Source: Stomorhina lunata (Eukaryota; Arthropoda; Insecta; Diptera; Rhiniidae). Taken from it: a DNA stretch of 64,000 nucleotides. Of the stretch, positions 12,235-22,918 are shown piece after piece (within the stretch, counting starts at the first letter, position 1; each line of letters begins with the position of its first letter). The notes beneath the pieces are model-generated. The model did not search any database and had not been told where the DNA came from. It saw only the letters and a program-made list of their open reading frames with translations. The stretch covers positions 79,479,995 through 79,543,994 of the forward strand of contig OW121743.1 of assembly GCA_933228675.1 (NCBI GenBank). The letters run 5' to 3'. Both the position numbers and the translations under genes were made by a program.

Positions 12235-13445
12235 ATTTTTCAAAAATTTCTTATTTTTATAGGAAGTTTTTCAAAAATTTCTTATTTTTATAAGAAATTT
12301 TTCAAAAATTTCTTATTTTTATAGGAAATTTTTCAAAAATTTCTTATTTTTATAGGAAATTTTTCAAAAATTTCTTATTTTTATAGAAAATTTTTCAAAA
12401 TTTTTTTATTTTTATAGGAAATTTTTCAAAAATTTCTTATTTTTGTAGGAAATTTTTCAAAAATTTCTTATTTTTATAGGAAATTTTTCAAAAATTTCTT
12501 ATTTTTATAGGAAATTTTTCGAAAATTTCTTATTTTTATAGGAAATTTTTCAAAAATTTCTTATTTTTATAGGAAATTTTTCGAAAATTTCTTATTTTTA
12601 TAGGAAATTTTTCAAAAATTTCTTATTTTTATAGGAAATTTTTCAAAAATTTCTTATTTTTATAGGAAATTTTTCAAAAATTTCTAATTTTTATAGGAAA
12701 TTTTTCAAAAATTTCTTATTTTTATAGGAAATTTTTCAAAAATTTTTTATTTTTATAGGAAATTTTTCAAAAATTTCTTATTTTTATAGGAAAGTTTTCC
12801 AAAATTTCTTATTTTTATAGGAAATTTTTCAAAAATTTCTTATTTTTATAGGAAACTTTTCAAAAATTTCTTATTTTTATAGGAAATTTTTCAAAAATTT
12901 CTTATTTTTATAGGATATTTTTCAAAAATTTCTTATTTTTGTAGGAAATTTTTCAAAAATTTCTTATTTGTATAGGAAATTTTTCAAAAATTTCTTATTT
13001 TTATAGGAAATTTTTCAAAAATTTCTTATTTTTATAGGAAATTTTTCAAAAATTTCTTATTTTTATAGGAAATTTTTCAAAAATTTTTTATTTTTATAGG
13101 AAATTTTTCAAAAATTTCTTATTTTTATAGGAAAGTTTTCCAAAATTTCTTATTTTTATAGGAAATTTTTCAAAAATTTCTTATTTTTATAGGAAACTTT
13201 TCAAAAATTTCTTATTTTTATAGAAAATTTTTCAAAAATTTCTTATTTTTATAGGATATTTTTAAAAAATTTCTTATTTTTATAGGAAATTTTTCAAAAA
13301 TTTCTTATTTTTATAGGAAATTTTTTAAAAATTTCTTATTTTTATAGGAAATTTTTCAAAAATTTCTTATTTTTATAGGAAATTTTTCAAAAATTTCTTA
13401 TTTTTATAGGAAATTTTTCAAAAATTTCTTATTTTTATAGGAAAT
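12235..13445 (-). repeat. P31 tandem array, copy 6 (inverted, abuts copy 5)
   Basis: About 39 units in minus orientation. The switch from + units to - units happens within a few bases near 12235, with no unique loop. The right end is abrupt: the last unit ends at TATAGGAAAT (about 13445) and unique sequence upstream of the gene follows. Confidence 0.95.
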
Positions 13446-13826
13446 ATAATGTAGGCGACCATTGCTATCCACAGATAAGTAGTTTGAGATGCACCTCGTT
13501 TTGGTCGACCATAACGATGTGAAAAATCATTTTTCATAAAAACTCTAATTTATTCCAAAATATTTTAGAAGCAAGTTTAAAGTTTATAATAGTACTTACA
13601 ACTTTTATTCGTGTTTAAGGAGTCACACCTGCAAGAAGAAAAGAAATGATTATTTAATTAAAAGAAATTCGATTACTTTTAGTTTGTCTACAAATATTTC
13701 CTAACACTGTTTTACTTCAATCCTTCCCAAAAATTTTCAAAATTCCAAAATACTTTTTGAAAATTGTCTTGAAAAATTTTTTAATTTAATTTCTTAACAA
13801 AATTCTTAGTATAAAGAAAAAAGAAT
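13446..13826 (+). promoter_or_regulatory. Upstream region / 5' leader of the unknown gene
   Basis: About 380 bases of non-repetitive DNA between the inverted P31 array and the start codon. The gene's promoter and leader should lie here, or beyond the array if there is an upstream exon. An in-frame TAA at 13812-13814 precedes the ATG at 13827. No certain TATA box or initiator was identified; TTTATAAT near 13583 is a weak candidate. Confidence 0.35.
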
Positions 13827-16485
13827 ATGACAAATTTGTCCTCAAGAAGTTTGTACTCAAAAAGACGTGGAGATGATAAAAGGAAACAGAAGAAGTTTTT
13901 ATTTCCGTCAGAATATCTTTCAAAAGTCGGAGAACATGGTTATGGAGATTTGAAATTCTTAATGGATGATAATAACAACAACACCAACAGATTAGAAGCA
14001 GGTGAATGTGAAGATGAAGTCTATTTCGATTGCAATCCGGTTGAAGGAGATATTGGAGTAGGTCGAATGAATGATATCATTAACGAAATACCAAATCCTA
14101 AGGAATTTAAGTGTCTTTTAAAGAAGGTGGCTTTCACCTCGAATGTGTTGTATCAGACATTTCGTCAAGCTTATAGTAGATGTAAAAAGTCCAGGAAGCA
14201 AGCAACCAATTGTAAAAAAAGTGATAGTAAATGTGACGTTCTTCCAAAGCAAAAGGCTTGTAGTGACATGAGAAATGTCTTGGATGTAACTAATGTCTTG
14301 GATGTAACTAATTTAGAAATACCTGTAAAAAATGATTGTGATTTGAAAATCTGTCCCATATGTCTAGGACTTGTAGAAGAAAAAGCTCAAAAAACATCTG
14401 AAGTTAAAAAACAGGAAATTGATACTTCTAAATGGTTTCCGGAAGAACCCTGCTATGGTATGGCGGGGGAACATGACTGTAGCCAGTATGCGAATGAGCT
14501 GGAAAATTTGGATTATTGTGAAAAATGCGCTGTCTTAAGAGGAGAACAAAAATGGCCTGAATGTAAGCAAGAAGAACCATCAAATATTTGCGAAATCGGT
14601 AAAAAATCTTCCCAAATTTGCCAACACGCTTGCAAGCAGCTTTTAAATTTGAACCCTGTTTGTATAACCATTCCACTAAAGCTTCAAATAGATTCGGAAG
14701 ATTGTAAGAGTCGTTTTATAGAAACCGAAATTGTAATGGAAGCCAAAGGTGCCGCAGCTCCTGGTATGAAGCCACAAACTTTTAGAGAAATAAGATCTCC
14801 TGTTCAGGAACTATTAATTTCCAAGCAAGTAAAATCCAAATCTGATCTTTTTCATTCGTGCATGTCTAGCTCGGGCATCATACAGCCAGCCGAAAGTTCT
14901 CTTAACGAAATATTTGAAATGATTAAGAACCGTGAGGCGGCCCTAACCCAAGTACTTTCCCAAACAAAAGCTACCCAAATTTCGTCATCAGAGCAACATA
15001 AAATAATGACTACAAACGATTTTTCCCAAGAGTTTATATCTCGTATACCAGAGTTTATGCCTAAGATCCCAGAGCTTCAGCCAATACCAGAACCAAAAGC
15101 TGCAGTACCACATCCTCCACCTTATCCTCAAGAACTTATACATGAAGTACGATCATCTTTAATCAAAACAACACCTCAAATTGATGTAATAAATCTGCCA
15201 GAAGTTGAACGTTACTCCTTACCAGCAGAATTAAGGCCCGTACAAAGGCAAATTCCAACCATGTTGAGACATAGTTTGTCCACTGCAGCAGCTGCTAGAA
15301 ATGTCGATCCTCTCAGACCTATAGAGCCACTCAAACCTTTAGAATCTCTCAAATCTTTAGAGCCTCTCAAACCTTTAGATTCTCTCGAACCTTTAGAGAC
15401 TCTCAAACCTTTAGAACCCCTCAAACCCTCAGAACCTCCCAGATCTTTGGAACTTCCCAGTTCTTTGAAAGCCATGCCGCAATCGCTATCATCCTCGACC
15501 TTGCCCAGCAGTTCACACAAAAGACCTGATCTTGCCCCTAGATCAGCTTCACTATCCCAAGCCCCAACTAAAGTAACAAATGTTGCCCAAACCGATGTTC
15601 CTGCAGCGTTAAGTGAACATTACAGACGCAATGAAATACGCTATGATATACAAAATGCTTTAAGACAAATTCTAAAACCCAACCAAAACAAATATACCCC
15701 AGAGGACTTAGATGAGATCTTATTAGCTTTTTACGAACTTTTTCATGCTGAAGAGGCAGGCTTGTCTCAACAAAAAGTTAATGATGCTGCTTTGCAAGAC
15801 ATACGTTATATAATGGAAACCGGGGAGAAGGCCACAACCAATAATAATTCACAAGATAGTACTATTGATTGCGCCAAACATATAATAAATCCCAGAACTT
15901 TGCAAAAATTGAGGAAACGTAAATTTGAGAAAAATGTCAAAGAAAAAGTTCTAGAAGGCTTTCGCATGATCTTAGATACAAAACAATATAATCGAGAATT
16001 ACGACAAGATCTAATGCATGAAATACGTTTCATGTTGGAAACGGGAAAGGAGGCAATATCTGCTGGAGGGCCTTTAGCAACACCGCAACCTAGTACAAGT
16101 CATCCAGCAGCAAATACACCTGAAGCTGAACAAATAAGGCTTGAGAGGCAGCTGAGACCCAATGAGATGCGTGACAGTCTGATAGCGGATCTTAAATATA
16201 TGTTGGATAACACAAAACGTTCATCTGAAGTACGTCAGTCATTTAAGCCACAGCCACCTCCCAAACCCAAGAAAACTTTCGGTAAAAATTCTTCCGACGC
16301 TTCCAATGAAGAAAGTGAATCGCAGAAGGTAAGATTAACTTTCGTTTATTTTCAGTTTCCAGTTGGTAAATTTGAATATCTATCTCCCTCTTTTTTAGTA
16401 GCAACAGCCCTTGTTAGTCAATTTCGATGAAACTGTGTCTTCCTCGGACAGTTTTTTCGTTGAAATGCAACAAAAATCAAAATAA
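13827..16485 (+). CDS. Unknown protein, about 861 aa, two coding exons
   Basis: Exon 1 (13827-16328) gives 834 codons ending Glu-Ser-Gln-Lys at a strong donor, AAG|GTAAGA. The preferred acceptor is at 16401, and exon 2 (16402-16485) adds 27 residues ending in QQKSK. The start is fixed by an in-frame stop 12 bases upstream. I do not recognise the protein. Visible parts: a basic N-terminus; a Cys-rich stretch (about residues 110-280) including CDLKICPICLGL near 171-182 and DYCEKC near 229-234, which look like metal-binding knuckles but do not make a full RING; a Pro-rich linker; eight hexapeptides of PLKPLE type (495-542); and a C-terminal region (about 600-800) with repeated amphipathic-helix motifs of the type IRYIMETGEKA, IRFMLETGKEA and LKYMLDNTKRS. 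There is no signal peptide or membrane segment. Coding is supported by sustained codon structure in otherwise repeat-rich DNA. A structural or scaffold role is a guess only. Confidence 0.78.
14277..14312 (+). repeat. Coding 18-bp direct duplication
   Basis: GTCTTGGATGTAACTAAT occurs twice in a row without a difference and encodes Val-Leu-Asp-Val-Thr-Asn twice. It is a recent in-frame slippage or duplication inside the unknown gene. Confidence 0.9.
15309..15452 (+). repeat. Coding 18-bp minisatellite (PLKPLE hexapeptide, 8 copies)
   Basis: Eight diverged 18-bp units encode PLRPIE, PLKPLE, SLKSLE, PLKPLD, SLEPLE, TLKPLE, PLKPSE and PPRSLE. The Pro spacing favours an extended or PPII-like linker between the Cys-rich and helical parts of the protein. 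Variation in copy number would keep the frame. Confidence 0.88.
16329..16401 (+). other. Short intron with tandem acceptor TAGTAG
   Basis: Donor GTAAGA at 16329. The pyrimidine-rich tract CTCCCTCTTTTTTAG ends at 16398 and is followed directly by a second TAG ending at 16401. Intron length is 70 or 73 bases, typical of flies. Use of the first AG puts an in-frame TAG stop at the junction; use of the second continues the frame for 27 codons. Reading through the unspliced intron gives a 33-residue hydrophobic tail ending at 16430, which is unlikely to be the real C-terminus. Confidence 0.7.
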
Positions 16486-16519
16486 TTATATAAGAAATCC
16501 TTTCTGGGAAGTTAAGTAA

Positions 16520-16525
16520 AATAAA
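16520..16525 (+). promoter_or_regulatory. Candidate poly(A) signal AATAAA
   Basis: AATAAA lies 35 bases after the exon-2 stop. A second AATAAA is at 16578-16583. Either could end the mRNA of the unknown gene; AATAAA is common by chance in DNA this AT-rich. Confidence 0.45.
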
Positions 16526-16640
16526 AAATATAAATGAACTAGCTAAACCAAGTGCGCGATGCTGCACCACCAACTAAAATAAATTTGAAGGAAAGTCATT
16601 TTACAATTAATTTTGAAACATTTTATTAATTTTGTCCGAA

Positions 16641-16774
16641 TAATTTGAATTTTGAATAATTTTTAGTGGCTCCACCTGTCGGAAGTAAGTATTTCTAGCT
16701 TAGAAACCTTTGTCGGTTTTTGAGCAACAACTTTGCTAAAGATCATAGCCTGATCAAATGCACAGTTTACGATT
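16641..16774 (+). repeat. Direct repeat flanking the Helentron-like element (left copy)
   Basis: The segments TAATTTGAATTTTG, GCAACAACTTTGCTAAAG and TGATCAAATGCACAGTTTAC recur in the same order at 17533-17650, with about three quarters identity by eye. The left copy carries about 20 extra bases around 16675-16698. Confidence 0.75.
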
Positions 16775-16782
16775 TAATTAAT

Positions 16783-17539
16783 TATACCCTTCACCACCAT
16801 AGGTGGAAAGGGTATTATAAGTTTGTGCTGATGTATGTAACGCATGGAAATATTTGTCTTAGACCCACGTCCGTCCGTCCGTCCATCCGTCTGCCTGGCT
16901 GGATGGACCCCCATGTAAACCTTGTAATCAAACTACAGATCGCAATTCTAAAGATAATTTGATGAAATTTGGCACAGATCATTTCTTTGATAATGGGACC
17001 ATGGCTATTGAAATTCGTCAAAATCGGTCCATTATTTATGGTACCTACCATAGGTCTCACTTCCCGGAATCGATATATTGGCCACAAATATCAATATTTT
17101 TTCATGAAATTTAAATCAAATACTGCTTATGTCAACTTAAATCACTATACCAAATTTCGTTAAAATCGGTACACATTTGACCATAGCTCCCATACAAACT
17201 TTTCTTTAAAAACGCACTAAATGAGACAAAAATCACTAAAAAGCTCATAAATCTGAAGATAATGGGAATTTTAAGTTTATTTTTTACATATATAATTTTT
17301 GTAACAACTGTAATCAATTTGCCAAATTTCGAGATAATCGGTCCACATTTGACCCTAACTCTCATATAAGTCCAAATGTCGGAAGCAGCTTAAATATAAA
17401 AGTTTTGAGAAAATGCTTGTATGATGGCAAAATTTAGCAAATATTTGTCTTTATACAGAAAAATAACACTTTTGACCTTAGTGGTGAAGGGTATCGTATG
17501 GTCGGGCTTGACCGACTATAGCACTTTCCTACTTGTTTT
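16783..17539 (+). mobile_element. Helentron-like (mini-me/DINE-type) non-autonomous element
   Basis: It starts with a hairpin-forming end, TATACCCTTCACC ... GGTGGAAAGGGTAT, and has a GTCC/GTCT microsatellite core (16868-16895). Internal motifs such as AAATCGGTCCA and CACATTTGACC recur. It ends with GGTGAAGGGTAT, then a short hairpin (GTCGG at 17501 and CCGAC at 17512), then CTATAGCACTTTCC and TACTTGTTTT. This layout matches the mini-me/DINE Helentron group of Diptera, in which (GTCY)n tracts are established. There is no Rep-helicase coding capacity, so it depends on an autonomous partner. Nearby short open frames, including 16815-17087 on the minus strand, are chance. Confidence 0.75.
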
Positions 17540-17650
17540 TAGTAATTTCAATTTTGGTAATTTTAGTCATACCATTAAGGAAACATTTGCCGGCTCATGC
17601 GCAACAACTTTGCTAAAGAGCAAACATGATCAAATGCACAGTTTACTATT
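17533..17650 (+). repeat. Direct repeat flanking the Helentron-like element (right copy)
   Basis: Begins directly at the 3' end of the element and parallels 16641-16774 to its end. Helitrons do not make target duplications of this size, so the pair probably existed before the insertion or arose by unequal exchange. Confidence 0.7.
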
Positions 17651-18219
17651 CCAAAAGGACAAACAGACATACAAATATTAATTTGTTTAAAAGTTAAACA
17701 TTACCAATATTTATCCCTTTTTATCCCCTAATTTAAAAAAGTTCCATTTGCATGACAAAATGAAACCCCATGTTGTTTTTGTAGGTTTGCTTACATTTTG
17801 TCAAATTTTTGTATGTTTAATTTCCAGGCGAATTCATCAGCTGGGCTCTTGATATCACTTTCATAATTACACTATGGTATTGATTGAATTCGGTGCATTT
17901 TACATTTTGTTTCTATTCATATTACTTTATGAGATGTTAAGTTATCATTTTATCCCTTTTTCACCCATTTTCCTCCCGAAATCAAAAAAGTACCAAATAT
18001 GTGTTCAATACTTATTCACATCTATTATTTACAGTACAAAGTTCCTTTCTGTATTCTTCCGTTCAAAAGATAAGAGTGGGTTAAAAAAGTACCAAAAAAC
18101 TAATTTCACCCATTTTACCCCCTTCATGTCTGTCCTCTCATTTTCTTAGTTGTTTAAAATTTAATTTTAATTTTGTTCCTTTACCTATTACTTTAGGAGA
18201 TATGACGATTTTGAGATAG
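17651..18219 (+). repeat. Diverged repeats with TATCCCTTTTT / AAAAAAGTACC blocks
   Basis: Three diverged blocks share pyrimidine-rich TTTATCCCTTTTT or TTTCACCCATTTT next to TTAAAAAAGTACC (about 17708-17750, 17950-17997 and 18078-18128). They look like an old, decayed repeat family. The open frame at 17874-18149 crosses these blocks and is not a gene. Confidence 0.45.
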
Positions 18220-20372
18220 CCATTCTATAAAATTTTTCTATAAAAAAAATATTTTCAACAAAAATATTTCTATAGAAAAATATTTTTAACAAAAATTTTT
18301 CTAAAGAAAAAAATTTTTAACAAAAATTTTTCTAAAGAAAAAAATTGTGAACAAAAATTTTTCTAAAGAAAAAAATTTTTAACAAAAATTTTTCTAAAGA
18401 AAAAAATTTTTAACAAAAATTTTTCTAAAGAAAAAAATTTTTAACAAAAATTTTTCTAAAGAAAAAAATTTTTAACAAAATTTTTTCTAAAGAAAAAAAA
18501 ATTTTAACAAAAATTTTTTTAAAGAAAAAATTTTTAACAATAATTCTTCTAAAGAAAAAAAATTTTAACAAACATTTTTCTAAAAAAAAATGTTAACAAA
18601 AATTTTTCTAAAGAAAAACATTTTTAACAAACATTTTTCTAAAAAAAAAAAATTTAACACAAATTTTTCTAAAGAAAAAAAATTTTTTAACAAAATGTTT
18701 CTATAGAAAAATATTTTTATCAAAAATTTTTCTATAGAGAAATATTTTTATCAAAAATTTTTCTATAGAGAAATATTTTTATCAAAAATTTTTCTATAGA
18801 AAAATATTTTTATCAAAAATTTTTCTATAGAAAAATATTTTTATCAAAAATTTTTCTATAGAAAAATATTTTTATCAAAAATTTTTCTATAGAAAAATAT
18901 TTTTATCAAAAATTTTTCTATAGAAAAATATTTTTATCAAAAATTTTTTCTATAGAAACATATTTTTAACAAAAATTTTTCTACAGAAAAATATTTCTAA
19001 CAAAAATTTTTCTATAGAAAAATATTTCTAACAAAAATTTTTCTATAGAAAAATATTTCTAACAAAAATTTTTCTATAGAAAAATATTTCTAACAAAAAT
19101 TTTTTTATAGAAAAATATTTCTAACAAAAATTTTTCTATAGAAAAATATTTTTAACAAAAATTTTTCTATAGAAAAATATTTCTAACAAAAATTTTTCTA
19201 TAGAAAAATATTTTTATCAAAAATTTTTCTATAGAAAAATATTTTTATCAAAAATTTTTCTATAGAAAAATATTTTTAACAAAAATTTTTCTATAGAAAA
19301 ATATTTTTAACAAAAATTTTTCTATAGAAAAATATTTTTCACAAAAATTTTTCTATAGAAAAATATTTTTCACAAAAATTTTTCTATAGAAAAATATTTT
19401 TCACAAAAATTTTTCTATAGAAAAATATTTTTCACAAAAATTTTTCTATAGAAAAATATTTTTCACAAAAATTTTTCTATAGAAAAATATTTTTCACAAA
19501 AATTTTTCTATAGAAAAATATTTTTCACAAAAATTTTTCTATAGAAAAATATTTTTCACAAAAATTTTTCTATAGAAAAATATTTTTCACAAAAATTTTT
19601 CTATAGAAAAATATTTTTCACAAAAATTTTTCTATAGAAAAATATTTTTCACAAAAATTTTTCTATAGAAAAATATTTTTCACAAAAATTTTTCTATAGA
19701 AAAATATTTTTCACAAAAATTTTTCTATAGAAAAATATTTTTCACAAAAATTTTTCTATAGAAAAATATTTTTCACAAAAATTTTTCTATAGAAAAATAT
19801 TTTTCACAAAAATTTTTCTATAGAAAAATATTTTTCACAAAAATTTTTCTATAGAAAAATATTTTTCACAAAAATTTTTCTATAGAAAAATATTTTTCAC
19901 AAAAATTTTTCTATAGAAAAATATTTTTCACAAAAATTTTTCTATAGAAAAATATTTTTCACAAAAATTTTTCTATAGAAAAATATTTTTCACAAAAATT
20001 TTTCTATAGAAAAATATTTTTCACAAAAATTTTTCTATAGAAAAATATTTTTCACAAAAATTTTTCTATAGAAAAATATTTTTCACAAAAATTTTTCTAT
20101 AGAAAAATATTTTTCACAAAAATTTTTCTACAGAAAAATATTTTTCACAAAAATTTTTCTATAGAAAAATATTTTTCACAAAAATTTTTCTATAGAAAAA
20201 TATTTTTCACAAAAATTTTTCTATAGAAAAATATTTTTCACAAAAATTTTTCTATAGAAAAATATTTTTCACAAAAATTTTTCTATAGAAAAATATTTTT
20301 CACAAAAATTTTTCTATAGAAAAATATTTTTTCGATAGAAAAATATTTTTTCGATAGAAAAATATTTTTAAC
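18220..20372 (+). repeat. S31 tandem array
   Basis: About 69 units of 31 bp (CTATAG recurs at 19446 and 19477) around the perfect palindrome TTTTTCTATAGAAAAA. Variants are arranged in blocks: TTTTTAACAAAAA with CTAAAG (about 18260-18690), TTTTTATCAAAAA (about 18710-18950), TTTCTAACAAAAA (about 18960-19200, with mixed units after it), then about 32 nearly identical units with TTTTTCACAAAAA (19320-20310). The right end has three shortened units with TTTTCGATAG. Confidence 0.97.
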
Positions 20373-20745
20373 AAAAATGTTTCCCGTTGTCGAATGACCA
20401 TTTTTCCGGAACTGAGTTGAAATTGTAAAATTACTTCACCGAATACTTTGATTATTATTTGATGGCTTTCGATAAAAATGCAAATGATAAGCCCTTCCAT
20501 CAAACCTAAAAACACAATTGTCTTACATTTCTTAATTTCAATTGTAAAACGTTCTTTGTTCAAGTTTAAAAGAGCAATAAATGAAATTGTTTAAAGATCA
20601 AATACTACAGGATATAAAAAGGGTATAAAAAAAAATGAAAAAAACAATAATGCAATAATTTCAGCAAATAACACTGTGCTACATAATAAATATTCAGAGG
20701 TTTTCACATAGCAATTCTGTTTCGTCGAAGTCGTTGAAACAACTC
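20373..20745. other. Spacer between S31 and M18 arrays
   Basis: Unique sequence. The minus-strand open frame at 20300-20563 runs out of the S31 array and lacks coding character. Confidence 0.55.
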
Positions 20746-21540
20746 ATCTCGAATTCCTGAGTCATCTCGAAAAGCTGAGTCACATCAAACTGCTGAGTCA
20801 TCTTGAACTCCTGAGTCATCTTGAACTCCTTGAATCATATCGAACTGCTGAGTTATATCAAACTGCTGAGTCATATCGAACTGCTGAGTTATCCTAAACT
20901 GCCGAGTCATCTCCAACTGCCAATTTTTATTAAATTGCTGAGTCATATTAAACTGCTGGGCCATCTCAAACTACTAAGTTGTCTTCAAGTGCTAAGTCAT
21001 CCTAAACTGAAAAATCATCTCAAACTGCTGAGTCATCTTGATCTCCTGAGTCATCTTGAACTCCTTGAATCATATCGAACTGCTGAGTTATATCAAACTG
21101 CTGAGTCATATCGAACTGCTGAGTCATCCTAAACTGCCGAGTCATCTCCAACTGCCAATTTTTATTAAATTGCTGAGTCATATTAAACTGCTGGGCCATC
21201 TCAAACTACTAAGTTGTCTTCAAGTGCTAAGTCATCCTAAACTGAAAAATCATCTCAAACTGCTGAGTCATCTTGATCTCCTGAGTCATCTTGAACTCCT
21301 TGAATCATATCGAACTGCTGAGTTATATCAAACTGCTGAGTCATATCGAACTGCTGAGTCATCCTAAACTGCCGAGTCATCTCCAACTGCCAATTTTTAT
21401 TAAATTGCTGAGTCATATTAAACTACTGGGCCATCTCAAACTACTAAGTTGTCTTCAACTGCAAAGTCATCCTAAACTGAAAAATCATCTCAAACTGCTA
21501 AATCATCTCGAACTACTGAGTTATCCGGCATCAACCAACT
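20746..21540 (+). repeat. M18 array with 235-bp higher-order repeat
   Basis: Basic unit of 18 bp, variants of CTGAGTCATCTCGAACTG. Thirteen variant units form a 235-bp block repeated three times: CTTGAACTCCTTGAATC starts at 20819, 21054 and 21289. The first two blocks differ by very few bases; the third diverges from about 21420. Long open frames of 94-103 codons starting at 20821, 21056 and 21291 are by-products of the repeat. Confidence 0.93.
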
Positions 21541-21704
21541 CTGTTAACATCCAAATTCCAACTGAATTATATTAATACTCATTTTCACGAGTTTTATTAA
21601 TGATAGTGGTATTTACGAAAATTAAAAAAATTCATCGGCTGCTGGCGGTATGGGCTGCCTACTCCTGATTATAATAGACTATTTTTATTTTATATTCGAT
21701 TAGA

Positions 21705-21845
21705 CTTTTTATACCCTTCACCAATAGGTGAAAGGGTATTATAAGTTTGTGATTCCGTTTGTAATTTTTTTATTAGTGATCGTAGACCCCATAAAAATTA
21801 TACCGATCGACTCAGAATCGGGAGGAGAATCGATTAAGCGATGTC

Positions 21846-21877
<32 letters not shown>

Positions 21878-22886
21878 CGTCTGTCTGTCTGTCTGTTGAA
21901 ATCAAGTTTCTGAAGCCCCTGGAGAATGGACTTACATAAATTATATATCAGATTTAAGGAAATTCTCCCGCAATGAACGCTATTAAATTTCATTAAAATC
22001 GGTTTATAAACACCGAAAATATCGAAAAAATACCAAAAATTAGACGAAAATTTGAAAATTTTTGATTGAAACACACTTTTAAATAACAAGAGAAAAAATA
22101 TACTCCTGGTGTACATGTGATAATATGTTATATATCAGATTGTAGGAAATATTTTCCCAAAGCACTCTGTAAAATTTTATCAAAATCGGTCCATAAACAA
22201 CTGAGATATCGCCAAAACACTGAATTTGATGTATCGCAAATTGCCCAAAGTACACATTAGAGAATGTTTGTTGAAAAAATTAAATGCAGAAATAGGAAAA
22301 ACTATCCTCCTTTAGTACGGACCTACATAAATTTTATATCAGATTTTAGGAAATTCCCCCATCAAGCACGTTATTAAATTTTATCAAAAGCGGTCTATAA
22401 ACAATTGAGATATCGCCATAACACTACATTTGATGTACAGCAAATTGCCCAAAGTATGTGTCTAAGAAATTTTGTTTACATTTTGTAAGTATTGTTTTAG
22501 CGATATCTCAGGTGTTTATGGACCGATTGTGATGAAATTTGACATCGTTCTTTATGGGAGGATTTTCTAAAATCTGATATGTATACTCCACAAATCTGAT
22601 TATGAATACCATTCAAATTGTACCGATCAACTCAGAATCGGCACAAGAATCGATTTCGCGACCTCCGTCCGTCTGTTTGTTTGCCCGTCCGTCCGTCTGT
22701 TTGTTTGTCCGTCCGTCTATATGTCCGTCCGTCTACCTGTCTGTCCTTTTTATACCCTTCACCAATAGGTGAAAGGGTATTATAAGTTTGTGATTCCGTT
22801 TGTAATTTTTTTATTAGTGATCGTAGACCCCATAAAAATTATACCGATCGACTCAGAATCGGGAGGAGAATCGATTAAGCGATGTC

Positions 22887-22918
<32 letters not shown>

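Noticed and set aside
14171..16033. Minus-strand frames opposite the unknown gene
   Set aside because: They mirror the codon structure of the plus-strand gene and contain no domain.
16329..16430. C-terminal 33 residues of the unspliced 867-codon frame
   Set aside because: A strong donor (AAG|GTAAGA), pyrimidine tract and acceptor indicate an intron; the spliced continuation has a better coding appearance.
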